In this document: positions 51,901 through 61,032 of the stretch, piece by piece
Layout: the number at the start of each line of letters is the position of its first letter
Position numbering within the stretch: the stretch's first letter is position 1
Assembly: GCA_017995215.1 (NCBI GenBank)
Contig: JAGOJH010000003.1
Span: forward strand, 1-61,352
Length of the DNA: 61,352 bases
Origin: Thermoclostridium sp.
Lineage (GTDB): Bacteria; Bacillota; Clostridia; DSM-8532
Direction of reading: 5' to 3'
Program-made: the position numbers and the translations under genes
Notes under the pieces: generated by a model
Told to the model about the DNA's origin: nothing
Seen by the model: the letters and a program-made list of their open reading frames with translations, nothing else
Databases searched by the model: none

Positions 51901-52382
51901 ACGCAATCCAGGTATACTTCCGACAGCTTCAGCAGCTGATCCTCACTCATTGAAGAAACGGGGTAAACGGTAGCGGTTGCGCTGGTAAATGCATTGATAA
52001 AGGTGCTGTAGGTTTGATTTGCTATGGTAAACAACACGTTTTTCAATGGATATTTCTGAGAACCCGATATGGTAATATGCTCCAGGATGTGGTTTACCCC
52101 GGTATCATTGACAGCCGGCGTCCTGAACGCAATTTCAAAAGAACGGTCGATATCCTTGCTTTGAATATAGTAAAGCATTGCGCCGGTTCTTTCATGTTCA
52201 AACAAAACAGTTTTTGCATTAACGATATCCATAAAACCAATTTCCACAGCCTTAAAGCCCGAAATGACCTGGCCAACTTCGGGAAGCTGCTGCAGCTGAA
52301 TTTCAGCCGCGCCGACTGTTGTGAGCATACACATGCTCATCAGTAAAGTGACTACCAATGTGAATGAAATGACCTTTTTCAT
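48984..52382 (-). CDS. Secreted M16C (PreP/insulinase-type) metallopeptidase with SLH-like cell-wall region
   Basis: An 1132-residue protein; the start at 52382 has GAAGGAGAG upstream. Residues 1-25 are a signal peptide ending TTVGAAE. The M16 zinc site is His98-x-x-Glu101-His102 (VNHILEHITISGS), with a later Glu in TVYNEMKG, so the enzyme looks active. The layout of four M16 half-domains and the length match the PreP/Cym1 group, which degrades unfolded peptides. The last 130 residues (ISRAQFFELILAGV, then EKLTMEQLAVILDRLAVL, then SWAKNSVQALVASGVA) resemble SLH repeats that tie proteins to secondary cell-wall polymers. A wall-anchored peptide-degrading enzyme is unusual for this family. Confidence 0.87.
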   Translation of the reverse strand: MKKVISFTLVVTLLMSMCMLTTVGAAEIQLQQLPEVGQVISGFKAVEIGFMDIVNAKTVLFEHERTGAMLYYIQSKDIDRSFEIAFRTPAVNDTGVNHILEHITISGSQKYPLKNVLFTIANQTYSTFINAFTSATATVYPVSSMSEDQLLKLSEVYLDCVYNPSVYSDKNIFLREAWRYEMTDADAPLLINGTVYNEMKGSLGNISTAARYNVSDALFPNSIQSNISGGDPEKIKDLTYEQLVQTHQNYYHPSNSMMILYGNLDYTRFLKMIDEEVLSGYEKKDVQIDYGKIEPLQQKTEAVYPFAVNANANTVNAAQIDYAFALTDVTEEESLSLGILASILNQDSSPLKSAFTEKQIGGQLVVSMNDSNVQPIFTFTAMNADAAKKNDFMALVDSCLEDLVKIGYDRELVNATISSTLLSYSNLTEMSNLGISISLSAAMVWANTGNIDYFSNLIKNLNNVSEKIDDNYLEELTAKYIQNNNHAALVATVPEPGLTEKLAEEQLTTLVNLKASMSAEELENIVNQTKSYSEWNSKETDQAIVDALQVVKVADLPVEVKKYSINETQLSDGVRMLSSAADVAETGFTTLMLDTSAVPIEKLHFLSLYASLLGRLDTQQYPKDQLGTLRIRYLNGLSTRLSTISQVDSDEFVPVLVASWMGLSGEYDKQVELVKEILLNTQFNDANAILTIVKEQISSMQNQFVSNPLSLLMTRNMASLKTSNNYESYLYGLEYFGFLTQLEQLLQSEPGIVLAELEAIHQLILNRTNLTTLFAGSEASIEIHETEIKKFIEALPVNPIASQDYTQIPLPAHKEGIAMDTPVQYNMISADYEAMGTTFNGKYVPIGLVISENYITPKIRFENGAYDSIASFSNDSFMLVSYRDPNINETFEVFKGLPDFIRNLTITQEELDRYILKAFSSYTAAEGELSGAMSTMSNYLVGRITEDRLEILQEIKSTTVQDLKDTAAMFESFIADGSWSTIGSVDKIEASKDLYDTVISFGQQSNEPISRAQFFELILAGVPEPVSVAKQMGLFLGDGAGNYFENEKLTMEQLAVILDRLAVLNGVQLGGENVAIADETDISSWAKNSVQALVASGVAKLDENGNYYPKADVTASLVQAVLNELMRVLTGQ

Positions 52383-52419
52383 GTTCCACTCTCCTTCAAA
52401 TAATTCGTTACACAAATAA

Positions 52420-52448
52420 ATAATACGTATATAAAGAGAGTTTGTCTA
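52420..52448 (-). promoter_or_regulatory. Putative promoter of the M16C peptidase gene
   Basis: Minus-strand TAGACA (52448-52443) and TATTAT (52425-52420) are 17 bp apart, 38 bases before the start codon. Confidence 0.5.
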
Positions 52449-52810
52449 CTCTGGAGAAAAAAATTTCCAATCACAATATTTTAACTCCCACTGCTTAATT
52501 TTATCCTGAGCAACGTGAAGGATCTTCCGGAGTAATGGGAAGAACCTTCATTTCGTTCAAGATAAGGGATGTGCCTGCTTACTCCTGAATAGTTCCTCAC
52601 GTCCCAGGTGAAACGACACGAAACCTTGAGCAGTTTCGCAGGAGCAGCACAGCCAACCGGCTGGTTTGCTGTTGCGTGCCCCACGGTTCATTGACAACGG
52701 TTCATATAAACATTAAAATAAAGTAAGTGGGTTTTTTATTTCCCTTGCAGACCGTTTTGTCTTGAGACAAGGCTCATACTACCATTATTAATTAGCAAAG
52801 AGGTGTTGGA
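52449..52810. other. Intergenic stretch with a possible dispersed repeat
   Basis: The part from about 52490 to 52690 is open in one minus frame, encoding words such as ERNEGSSHYSGRSFTLL, but the frame lacks a ribosome site. The phrase resembles frames produced by dispersed intergenic repeats in many genomes, and I read it as non-coding repeat. The last 100 bases before 52811 are AT-rich and should hold the promoter of the DUF1538 operon. Confidence 0.35.
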
Positions 52811-54316
52811 TTGGACGCTCTGAAAGACAAATTCAAAGAGGTTTTATTCTCTGTTTTGCCGATCACTGCGATCGTACTCATACTCCATTTTACCATCAGC
52901 CCGTTGAACCCTTCAATGCTGTATGCTTATCTGATAGGCTCGGTATTAGTCATCATTGGTTTAACTATTTTTCTGTTCGGTATTGATCAGGGGTTGGAAC
53001 CGATCGGTCATGGAATCGGTGATTCCATGGCACTTTCGAAGAGCTTTGCCGTTATCATCGCGGTTTGTCTGGTTCTCGGCTTTTTTATTTCATACGCCGA
53101 ACCAGATCTGCACATTCTGGCCGGGCAGGTGGATAGTGTCACTTCGGGTCAGTTTGGGCATACCATCATGGTGGTAGTAGTCTCTATTGGGATTGCGGTC
53201 ATGATGACCCTCGGAATGCTGCGCATACTGAAGAACATTCGGCTTAAATACATATTTACTGCCGCATATGGTCTGATTTTTATCCTTTCCATGTTCTCTT
53301 CACCAGACTTTATTGCGATTGCATTTGATGCTTCCGGGGCAACAACAGGTGCCATTACCGTCCCATTTATGCTGGCTTTGGCCGGTGGAATTTCAGCCAT
53401 TAAAAAGGACAGTAAAACCAACGAGGCTGATCACTTTGGGTTGGTTGGCATTTCTTCAACAGGCGCTATCCTTGGGGTATTGGTTGCGGGCCTTTTATTG
53501 GGCACAGACAAACTGAGCGGTTCTCTGCCCGAAGAAAACATTGCCTCCTCAAATTTGCTTGCCATGTATGGTTCCAAGCTTTGGCCGATTGCCTGGGAGT
53601 CATTTCTCTCGCTTTTGCCTATTATTATCGCATATGTCTTGTTTCAAGTGTTTTCTTTCAAACACAAGAAAAAACGAGTTATCGATATCAGTCGAGGTAT
53701 TTTCTTCACATTTTTCGGGCTGGTGGTGTTTTTGTTAGGTGTCAACGGTGGCTTTATGGCAGTTGGCACTCAGATAGGAATGCAGCTTGCAGCAATGGAA
53801 TCCAAAATTCCGGTTTTGGTGGTCGCTTTGCTGCTGGGGCTGTCAACGGTATTGGCAGAGCCTGCTGTCCATGTCCTCACCAATCAGATCGAAGATGTCA
53901 CCGGAGGTTCGGTCAGCCGCACACTGGTTCTAATCTTCCTTTCCATTGCGGTTGGGCTGTCCATTTTCATGTCAGCCTTACGCATTCTGGTGCCGAATCT
54001 GCAGCTGTGGATGTATTTGTTGCCTGGGTTTGGCCTTGCCGTAATCTTGGCATACATGGTCCCCGATTTGTTTGTGGGAATGGCCTTTGACGCAGGTGGT
54101 GTGGCTTCCGGGCCCATGACTGCCACTTTCTCGCTGGCTTTTGTCCAAGGTATTGCTGCCCAGGTTCCATCTGCAGATATCGTGGTGGATGGGTTTGGAA
54201 TGATTGCCATTGTCGCTATGATGCCCATTATTGCAATTGAATTGCTGGGCGCACTCTACCATCATAAAACGCACAAGGTTACGAAAGCTTCAGCAGTTGG
54301 AGGTAAGCATGGATAA
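52811..54316 (+). CDS. DUF1538 membrane protein (duplicated)
   Basis: A 501-residue integral membrane protein made of two similar halves. The halves share AEPDLHILAGQVDSVT / AEPAVHVLTNQIEDVT and AFDASGATTGAITVPF / AFDAGGVASGPMTATF, so the gene arose by internal duplication. This is the DUF1538 family, whose members look like secondary transporters but have no settled substrate. The TTG start has AAAGAGGTG seven bases upstream. The stop overlaps the start of a PII-like gene, which points to PII-type control of transport. Confidence 0.85.
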   Translation: MDALKDKFKEVLFSVLPITAIVLILHFTISPLNPSMLYAYLIGSVLVIIGLTIFLFGIDQGLEPIGHGIGDSMALSKSFAVIIAVCLVLGFFISYAEPDLHILAGQVDSVTSGQFGHTIMVVVVSIGIAVMMTLGMLRILKNIRLKYIFTAAYGLIFILSMFSSPDFIAIAFDASGATTGAITVPFMLALAGGISAIKKDSKTNEADHFGLVGISSTGAILGVLVAGLLLGTDKLSGSLPEENIASSNLLAMYGSKLWPIAWESFLSLLPIIIAYVLFQVFSFKHKKKRVIDISRGIFFTFFGLVVFLLGVNGGFMAVGTQIGMQLAAMESKIPVLVVALLLGLSTVLAEPAVHVLTNQIEDVTGGSVSRTLVLIFLSIAVGLSIFMSALRILVPNLQLWMYLLPGFGLAVILAYMVPDLFVGMAFDAGGVASGPMTATFSLAFVQGIAAQVPSADIVVDGFGMIAIVAMMPIIAIELLGALYHHKTHKVTKASAVGGKHG

Positions 54317-55028
54317 GTTATTGGAAGATCTGATTATTAGCAAAAATACAATGTTAACATTAATCCTCAGTGAGAATCAAAGCCATAAATGTATCCGTCT
54401 TGCAAGAGAGAAGGGCCTGCGGGGTGGGATGGTTACAATTGGAAAAGGGACAGTCAAAAGCACGGCTTTAAACTTACTGGGTATCAAGAGCCAGAAAAGA
54501 GAAGTTATTCACTTCTTGTTAACAAGTGAACAGGCAAACGAAATGCTGGACTATTTCAATGAAGAGCTCCAGCTAAAAGTGCATGGCCATGGCATTGCCT
54601 ATACAACCTTAGTGTTGCATGCAATTGGTTTGCCGGGTCAGAATAACGGAATGAAGCAGAATGCCATAGAAAGGGCACGGTACGCGGAGGGAGAAAGTAT
54701 GTTCAAGAAGCTGACAGTGATTGTTGAACGCGGGTTGGCGGATGATGTGATGGATGTCGCACGGGAGGCAGGTGTGCGGGGTGGTACGATTTTACACGGG
54801 CGAGGTGCCTGCGCGGAGATGGCTACAAAGCTGTTCGGTGTGGAAATTGAACCGGAAAGAGAACTCGTCATCATTCTTACACCAGATGCTTTAGCTGATA
54901 AGGTTGTGAATGCATTGACCAACGCTTTGAAACTGAATGAGCCCGGGAAGGGTATTTTGTTTGTAGAGCCGATTCTGGAAACCCGGGGGCTTCTCGAGAT
55001 GAATGACAAAGAAAACAAGGAGGCCTGA
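54309..55028 (+). CDS. Tandem PII-like (GlnB superfamily) signalling protein
   Basis: A 239-residue protein made of two PII-like ferredoxin folds. The first half (about 1-110) and the second (about 125-230) share a pattern: REKGLRGGMVTIGKGTV / REAGVRGGTILHGRGAC, followed by LLGIKSQKREVIHFLL / LFGVEIEPERELVIIL. ATG 54309 overlaps the DUF1538 gene end and has GGAGG upstream. Classical PII uridylylation tyrosine and the long T-loop are not seen. PII proteins bind ATP/ADP and 2-oxoglutarate or other effectors and gate transporters. Here the partner is probably the DUF1538 protein; the effector is unknown. Confidence 0.8.
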   Translation: MDKLLEDLIISKNTMLTLILSENQSHKCIRLAREKGLRGGMVTIGKGTVKSTALNLLGIKSQKREVIHFLLTSEQANEMLDYFNEELQLKVHGHGIAYTTLVLHAIGLPGQNNGMKQNAIERARYAEGESMFKKLTVIVERGLADDVMDVAREAGVRGGTILHGRGACAEMATKLFGVEIEPERELVIILTPDALADKVVNALTNALKLNEPGKGILFVEPILETRGLLEMNDKENKEA

Positions 55029-55076
55029 AATGCGCCCCCTGCCTGAGAAGGTGGGGGGTGTTTTGCTGGTATTGCA

Positions 55077-55952
55077 ATGAAACAGTTTAAGAAGATCTAT
55101 ATCGAAATTACAAATGCATGTAACCTTGAATGCGATTTTTGCCCAAAGACAACCCGCAAACTGGAATTCATGAACATTGACACCTTTGGCAAAATTTTGG
55201 AACAAGTCGAAGCGCACACCAGCTACGTTTATTTTCATGTGAAGGGTGAGCCACTGCTTCATCCCAATCTGGATAAACTGCTGGATATCTGCCATGCGCA
55301 GCATTTCAAGGTGAACATCACCACCAATGGCACACTGATTTACAGGATGAAGGAGATGCTTTTATCAAAACCCGCATTGCGGCAGGTTAATTTTTCCTTG
55401 CACAGCTTTGATGGAAATAAACGCATGCAAGGCAAAGAAGAGTATATTCACAACATTTTATCTTTTGCAAAAGAAGCTGCAGGCAGCACAAATATCATCG
55501 TTACTTTACGGTTATGGAACCTTGATGAGAACAACGAGATTTTGCTGGAGAGGGAGAAGAACAACGAGCTTTTGCGGGCAATTGAAAGAGAGTTTGACTT
55601 ACCATATAAAATTAATGAAAAAATAATGCCTGAGCGGGGCATTCAAATAACCAACAGAGTATATGTAAATGAGGAGCACCTGTTTCAATGGCCGGATATC
55701 AGGCTAGAAGAAAGCAATCCCCAGGGTTTTTGTTATGGGCTCCGAAGTCAGGCCGCCATTTTGGTAGACGGCACGGTAGTGCCCTGCTGCCTGGATGGAG
55801 ACGGTGTGATAAACCTGGGAAACATTCATCACACACCCTTCAGTGAAATCATTGAATCCGAAAGAGCATTGAAATTGATAAATGGTTTTAACCGGCGAGA
55901 AGCCGTAGAAGAGCTTTGCGGAAAATGCGGATACAGGAAGAGGTTCGGATGA
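55077..55952 (+). CDS. Radical SAM/SPASM protein
   Basis: A 291-residue radical SAM enzyme with Cys15, Cys19 and Cys22 in the CxxxCxxC motif (NACNLECDFC), followed by the glycine-rich SAM region (FHVKGEPLLHP, TTNGTL). The end has a SPASM-like cysteine set (GFCYG, PCCLDGDG, ELCGKCGYRK) that would hold a further iron-sulfur cluster. Related enzymes mature peptides or proteins, or belong to small uncharacterised groups. It lies 48 bases after the PII-like gene, with a GC-rich hairpin (CCCCC/GGGGG, 55034-55061) between; co-transcription is possible. No peptide substrate is seen next to it. Confidence 0.85.
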   Translation: MKQFKKIYIEITNACNLECDFCPKTTRKLEFMNIDTFGKILEQVEAHTSYVYFHVKGEPLLHPNLDKLLDICHAQHFKVNITTNGTLIYRMKEMLLSKPALRQVNFSLHSFDGNKRMQGKEEYIHNILSFAKEAAGSTNIIVTLRLWNLDENNEILLEREKNNELLRAIEREFDLPYKINEKIMPERGIQITNRVYVNEEHLFQWPDIRLEESNPQGFCYGLRSQAAILVDGTVVPCCLDGDGVINLGNIHHTPFSEIIESERALKLINGFNRREAVEELCGKCGYRKRFG

Positions 55953-56028
55953 AATGAATGAGTTACCTGACCCATTCAAGATCGTGGATGGTTCTGAACG
56001 GTCATTTGGTAACTCCGGCTCACCATCA

Positions 56029-58341
56029 TCAATCATCCAATTTTATATCCTGAATGCGTACCGGTTTTGAAAAATAATAGCCCTGTCCCATGGCGCACTT
56101 GTTCTTTTTCAGGTATTCCAACTCATTCACGGTTTCAATGCCTTCTGCAATAACCTTGTACCTTAAAGTTTTGCACAGGTTGATGATCGTGGCCACAAGA
56201 ACCTTAGCTTCGTGGCTTGTGCTCATGCTTTGAACAAATGATTTATCTATCTTGATGCTGTCGATGGGCAGCCGTATAATATAGCTCAGAGAAGAATACC
56301 CTATCCCGAAATCATCGATTGCAATATGAACCCCCATTTCACGAAGTTCATTCAGCTTTACGATGCTCTCTTCGATATTATGGATGATCATTCTTTCGGT
56401 GATTTCCAGCTGAAGCAGCTCTGGTTCAACATTATACTGCTTCAGGATATCCAGTATGTCCGGGACAAACCTTTTACCTTCAAAGGTTTTGGCAGAGATG
56501 TTCACAGAGACACCAGCAGGTTTTCTGTTCTCATCATGCCATGATTTAATCAGCTTGCATACCGTTTTGAACACCCAAAAATCAAGATTCACAATGGTTC
56601 CATTTTGCTCCGCCAGATCGATGAACTGATCCGGATACAATATTCCCCTTTTTGGATGATTCCAACGGATCAGCGCTTCCACACCAATCATTTTGTTGGT
56701 CTCCAGATCCATAATAGGCTGATATACCAGGAAGAACTGATCTTCCCTGATGGCACGGGGAATTTCTGCCTGCAGTTCTCTGATTCCCAACAGGTTGGCA
56801 TGCAACTGCGGATTATAAATTTGTATTTGATTGCTGCCCAGGTACTTCGCATAATTCAGGGCATGAGTCACCGATTTTAACGGTTCTTCCGCTTGAGTAT
56901 CTTCATTTGCATAAAATATCCCGATACTGATTTTTATTTCAATGTTCTTTCCCTTCAAATGATAGCTTTCAATCAGTACCGACAGTATTTTCTGAGCCAT
57001 GGATTTGATTTCACTGTCAGAACCATCCTTCACAAGGACAATAAACTCGTCACCCTTATAGCGATATAACTGGTAATTCGGGGTAATGCAGCTTTTTATC
57101 CGGTTCGACACCTCACACAGAACGGAATCTCCCATGGCATACCCATAAGTGTCATTGATATGGCTCAGCTTATCAATTGCAACCATAATCATTGAAAAAT
57201 TTTGTGACTGCTCCATATGGGTCAAGCTGTGAATTTCTTTTTCAAGGACATACTGATTCAATAAAGCAGTCAGTGGATCGTACTGGGTCAGGGTCTTGAT
57301 CTTATCCATCATCCGGTTAAAGCTTAAACCCAGCCTGCCTATCTCATCACGGGATTTCCCGGCGAATCTGACTGTAAGGTTCCCCATGGCGCCCTGCGAA
57401 AATAAATTATCAAGTTCCACAATCGGCTTCAATAGCTTTTGTACAATCACCCATGCCAGGATGGAGCATAAAATAAGAGAAATCAGTATAATAATATTAA
57501 AGGATTTCAACAGGTCATTCAGGCTTTCTAAGGCCTCATCTTCAATGGTTCCCACATAAACCTTCCAATTGGTATTGTCTACCGAAGCATACCCCATCAA
57601 GATTCGCTGCCCTTGAAATTCGAAGCTTCCTAAGCCTGATTCCAGCTGCCTGGTGGTGTGTACGAACTCTGAGAACTCTGCATAATTGTCGTCGTTGTAC
57701 ACAGCATCATGAATATTAAACATTTTGTTATCATTTTCCTGCTGTGATCTTGAAATAATTGCACCCTCGTCGCTAATGACGTAAGCCTTGCCATTTTCCC
57801 CATAACCACGGGTTGACGCGAAATCAGACAGAAAATCTTCATCCAGCCGTGCAATCATTGCCCCCTGAACAATATTGTTCCGGAAAATGGGAACGCTGAG
57901 CATGATGACATGTTCGCCAGTTTTCCGGCTGATGATGACATCAGAAAAGGAAATGTTACCGGCTAAAGCTCTCTGTATATAGTCTCTGTCGCTTAAATCC
58001 AGAATTGTACCATCAGTATAGCGCGCAACCCCATTTTGATCCACTACCGTAATTTGTAGATAGTTGGGATGAATTTGGGCTTCAAGAACATCCCTTTGCA
58101 TTGTCCAGTCCATACTGATAATTTTTTCATTTCTCGAAATTCCGACAAGAGGTGAAATAAACTGAGAAATGTAGCTGCTTAGATGGTCGGCGGTTTCTTC
58201 TGCAACCCTTACAACAGCCTCGTTTACCTCATTCACAAGTATCTGGCGAAACCGGTAATATCCCCCCATCCCCAGCGGTAAAACCGCAAACAGGATGATG
58301 CACAATGAATAAATGATCACTTTTGTTTTAATACTCTTCAT
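56029..58341 (-). CDS. Cache-HAMP-GGDEF-EAL c-di-GMP signalling protein
   Basis: A 770-residue membrane protein; ATG 58341 has GGGGGAG upstream. Two spans (about 8-30 and 275-297) flank an extracellular dCache domain. A HAMP domain follows, then GGDEF (about 365-520) with the motif KGDEF, whose first Gly is Lys, and EAL (about 530-770). The EAL part keeps its catalytic set: EALIRW, NISAKTFEG, QLEITERM, AIDDFGIGYSSL, KIDKSF and AEGIET. So it is probably a phosphodiesterase whose GGDEF domain may only bind GTP. The sensor suggests control by an outside small molecule. It is divergent from the GTPase-NYN gene. Confidence 0.9.
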   Translation of the reverse strand: MKSIKTKVIIYSLCIILFAVLPLGMGGYYRFRQILVNEVNEAVVRVAEETADHLSSYISQFISPLVGISRNEKIISMDWTMQRDVLEAQIHPNYLQITVVDQNGVARYTDGTILDLSDRDYIQRALAGNISFSDVIISRKTGEHVIMLSVPIFRNNIVQGAMIARLDEDFLSDFASTRGYGENGKAYVISDEGAIISRSQQENDNKMFNIHDAVYNDDNYAEFSEFVHTTRQLESGLGSFEFQGQRILMGYASVDNTNWKVYVGTIEDEALESLNDLLKSFNIIILISLILCSILAWVIVQKLLKPIVELDNLFSQGAMGNLTVRFAGKSRDEIGRLGLSFNRMMDKIKTLTQYDPLTALLNQYVLEKEIHSLTHMEQSQNFSMIMVAIDKLSHINDTYGYAMGDSVLCEVSNRIKSCITPNYQLYRYKGDEFIVLVKDGSDSEIKSMAQKILSVLIESYHLKGKNIEIKISIGIFYANEDTQAEEPLKSVTHALNYAKYLGSNQIQIYNPQLHANLLGIRELQAEIPRAIREDQFFLVYQPIMDLETNKMIGVEALIRWNHPKRGILYPDQFIDLAEQNGTIVNLDFWVFKTVCKLIKSWHDENRKPAGVSVNISAKTFEGKRFVPDILDILKQYNVEPELLQLEITERMIIHNIEESIVKLNELREMGVHIAIDDFGIGYSSLSYIIRLPIDSIKIDKSFVQSMSTSHEAKVLVATIINLCKTLRYKVIAEGIETVNELEYLKKNKCAMGQGYYFSKPVRIQDIKLDD

Positions 58342-58527
58342 CCAGGCTCCCCCGTGAGCATGTTTCAACATAACTATATCATTTATACCACGAAAAAGTA
58401 AACCATAACGATATGTTTCACAATCTTATCTGATACAATAGAAATTTTTATGATAAACAGATAGTTGAGGAAGAACCATATTTACTGTTATGATATATAC
58501 AGTTCGACACCAAAGGATAAGAAACGA

Positions 58528-61032
58528 ATGAAAAAGCTGGTCATTGGAATCCTGGCGCATGTGGATGCAGGTAAAACAACATTATCGGAGAGTTTGCTTT
58601 ATATAAGCGGAAAAATTAGAAAACCAGGCAGAGTGGACAGCAAGGATGCCTATTTGGATCACTTTAAGCTTGAAAGGGCAAGAGGAATTACGATTTTTTC
58701 CAAACAGGCGGTGTTTACTGCAGGGGATATACAAATTACACTGCTGGATACCCCTGGCCATGTTGATTTTTCCGCTGAAATGGAAAGAGCCCTGCGCATT
58801 CTGGATTATGCAATATTAGTGATAAGCGGTACAGATGGCGTGCAGGGGCACACCAAAACCCTGTGGCGTCTTTTGAGTACCTATCGAATCCCCGTTTTTA
58901 TCTTCGTCAATAAAATGGATCAAAATGAACCCGATCCCCAAAAGCTGATGGAGGAAATGAAGGAGCAGCTGGGTGATGGTTGCGTTCATTTCGCACAGGA
59001 TCATACAGCTGTTTTTTATGATCAGTTGGCCATGTGCGATGAATTACTGATGGAATCCTATCTGGAAACTGGACATGTGACCAATGTACAGATCAAAAAA
59101 TCGATTCGGGAATGCAAGGCCTTTCCGTGTTATTTTGGTTCTGCGTTAAAGCTTGACGGGGTTGAAGCCTTCCTCAAAGGAATTCTGAACTATGCCGAAA
59201 CGCCTGCCTGGCCGGAACAGTTTGGTGCCAGGGTATTGAAAATAAGCAGAGATGATCAGGGAAACCGCCTGACTCATATGAAAATTACAGGAGGAAGCCT
59301 GAAGGTAAAGGACTCTCTATCAAATGGAGTTTGGGAAGAGAAGGTTCACCAGATCCGAATCTACTCAGGGCATAAATTTGAAGCTGTGAATGAAGCTGAA
59401 GCAGGCAGTGTTTGTGCTGTCATAGGCCTAAGCTTGACAAAACCGGGAGAGGGCCTGGGGATGGAGGAAACCTCAGCATCGCCTCTGCTGGAGAGCGTAT
59501 TCACTTACCGAATTCGGCTTCCGGAGGGCTGTGATCCAAGGGCGATGCTTCCAAAACTGCGCCAGATAGAGGAAGAAGATCCGCAGCTTCATATTGTATG
59601 GGATGAGCAGCTTGCAGAAGTTCATGCTCAGATCATGGGTGAAGTACAGGTTGAGATTCTGCAAAGCATGATACAGGAACGGTTTGGTATCGATGTGGCC
59701 TTCGATGCAGGTAAAATCGTATATAAGGAGACTATTGCAAAACCCGTGGAGGGGGTGGGCCATTTTGAGCCACTGCGCCATTATGCAGAGGTTCATCTGC
59801 TGATGGAGCCCGGGGGACGGGGCAGTGGCCTTCTGTTTGCGGTAGATTGCAGTGATGATATCCTGGCGAAAAACTGGAAGAATCTAATCCTGTCTCATTT
59901 GGAAGAAAAGGTTCACCGAGGTGTTCTTACCGGGTCACCGATTACGGATATGAAAATAACGCTGGTGTCTGGCCGGGCGCACAACAAGCATACAGAGGGC
60001 GGAGATTTCAGGGAAGCAACCTGGCGTGCCGTGCGTCAGGGTTTAAAGGAAGCCGAGTCCATATTGCTGGAGCCCTGGTATACCTTTCAGCTGGAAGTTC
60101 CGGAAAAAATGGTGGGCCGCGCCATGTCCGACATTGAGCAGTTTCATGGGATATGCCATGTATCAAAAATAGAAGGGGAACTGGCTGTTCTTGAAGGGGA
60201 AGCCCCTGTTATTACCCTGCGCAATTATCAGAAGGATGTGATGGCCTATACGAAAGGTCAGGGCAGGCTTTTTTGCAGCCTGAAAGGGTACCAGCCCTGC
60301 CATAATTCAAAAGAGGTTATCGAAAGGTTTGGATATGATTCCGAAAGGGATTTAAACAATCCAACCAATTCGGTTTTTTGTGCCAATGGCACCAGCTTTT
60401 TAGTTGATTGGAACGAAGTAAAGGAATACATGCATCTTCCAGGCTGCTTTCAGCAAAAAACAGATATACAGGTAACGGGAACTGCGAAGGCTTCATATAG
60501 CATTCAAAATTGGCTTCCCCCGGAGGAGGTTGACAGAATCCTAAACCAAACCTCCTATGCCAATCAGGGAAGAAAATCTGTGTGGACGAAAAAAAGAACA
60601 ACAGCTGAAAGCTTTCATAAACCAGTTACGTACAAGGGAGAAATCAGAGCAGCCAGGGATCAATATCTACTCGTAGATGGCTATAATGCCATCTTCGCAT
60701 GGCCGGAATTGAAGGAACTCGCTGAAGAGAGCCTGGATGTCGCCCGCTCAGAGCTGCTCGATTCACTGATAAAATACCAGGGGGTTCGAAAGTGCCAGGT
60801 GATCGTTGTTTTTGATGCCTACCGTGTTCAGGGGCATGCCGAAGAAATTGTCGATTATGGAAGTATTCATGTTGTGTATACAAGAGAGGCACAGACGGCT
60901 GATCAATATATTGAAAGATTTGCTCATGACAACCAGAGAAAGTATGATATCACCGTTGCAACATCCGATGGATTACAGCAGATCATTATCAGGGGGGGCG
61001 GGCAGTGCGGTAATGTCTGCAAGAGAGCTTAA
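58528..61032 (+). CDS. TetM-like ribosomal-protection GTPase fused to a NYN (YacP/Rae1-like) nuclease, frameshifted at the end
   Basis: An 834-residue protein; ATG 58528 is preferred to TTG 58465, which lacks a ribosome site. Residues 1-650 match ribosomal-protection/EF-G-like GTPases (TetM group): G1 AHVDAGKTT, switch GITIF, G3 DTPGHVD, G4 NKMD, G5 GSALK, and domain IV-V segments. From about residue 713 a NYN/PIN-like RNase begins (LLVDGYNAIFAW, VVFDAY, TADQYIERF, TSDGLQQ), like YacP/Rae1, a ribosome-bound endonuclease. A TetM is normally about 640 residues. The frame ends early: after IIIRGGG a G7 run at 60992-60998 shifts out of the true frame, which continues as AGSAVMSAREL to 61171. The fusion links ribosome binding with RNA cutting. 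Confidence 0.85.
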   Translation: MKKLVIGILAHVDAGKTTLSESLLYISGKIRKPGRVDSKDAYLDHFKLERARGITIFSKQAVFTAGDIQITLLDTPGHVDFSAEMERALRILDYAILVISGTDGVQGHTKTLWRLLSTYRIPVFIFVNKMDQNEPDPQKLMEEMKEQLGDGCVHFAQDHTAVFYDQLAMCDELLMESYLETGHVTNVQIKKSIRECKAFPCYFGSALKLDGVEAFLKGILNYAETPAWPEQFGARVLKISRDDQGNRLTHMKITGGSLKVKDSLSNGVWEEKVHQIRIYSGHKFEAVNEAEAGSVCAVIGLSLTKPGEGLGMEETSASPLLESVFTYRIRLPEGCDPRAMLPKLRQIEEEDPQLHIVWDEQLAEVHAQIMGEVQVEILQSMIQERFGIDVAFDAGKIVYKETIAKPVEGVGHFEPLRHYAEVHLLMEPGGRGSGLLFAVDCSDDILAKNWKNLILSHLEEKVHRGVLTGSPITDMKITLVSGRAHNKHTEGGDFREATWRAVRQGLKEAESILLEPWYTFQLEVPEKMVGRAMSDIEQFHGICHVSKIEGELAVLEGEAPVITLRNYQKDVMAYTKGQGRLFCSLKGYQPCHNSKEVIERFGYDSERDLNNPTNSVFCANGTSFLVDWNEVKEYMHLPGCFQQKTDIQVTGTAKASYSIQNWLPPEEVDRILNQTSYANQGRKSVWTKKRTTAESFHKPVTYKGEIRAARDQYLLVDGYNAIFAWPELKELAEESLDVARSELLDSLIKYQGVRKCQVIVVFDAYRVQGHAEEIVDYGSIHVVYTREAQTADQYIERFAHDNQRKYDITVATSDGLQQIIIRGGGQCGNVCKRA

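Noticed and set aside
52481-52684. 67-residue minus-strand gene
   Set aside because: It has no ribosome site and reads like a frame created by a dispersed intergenic repeat.
58528-61032. Tetracycline resistance gene
   Set aside because: The GTPase is related to the TetM group, but it carries a nuclease domain and diverges from it; resistance cannot be claimed from sequence reading.
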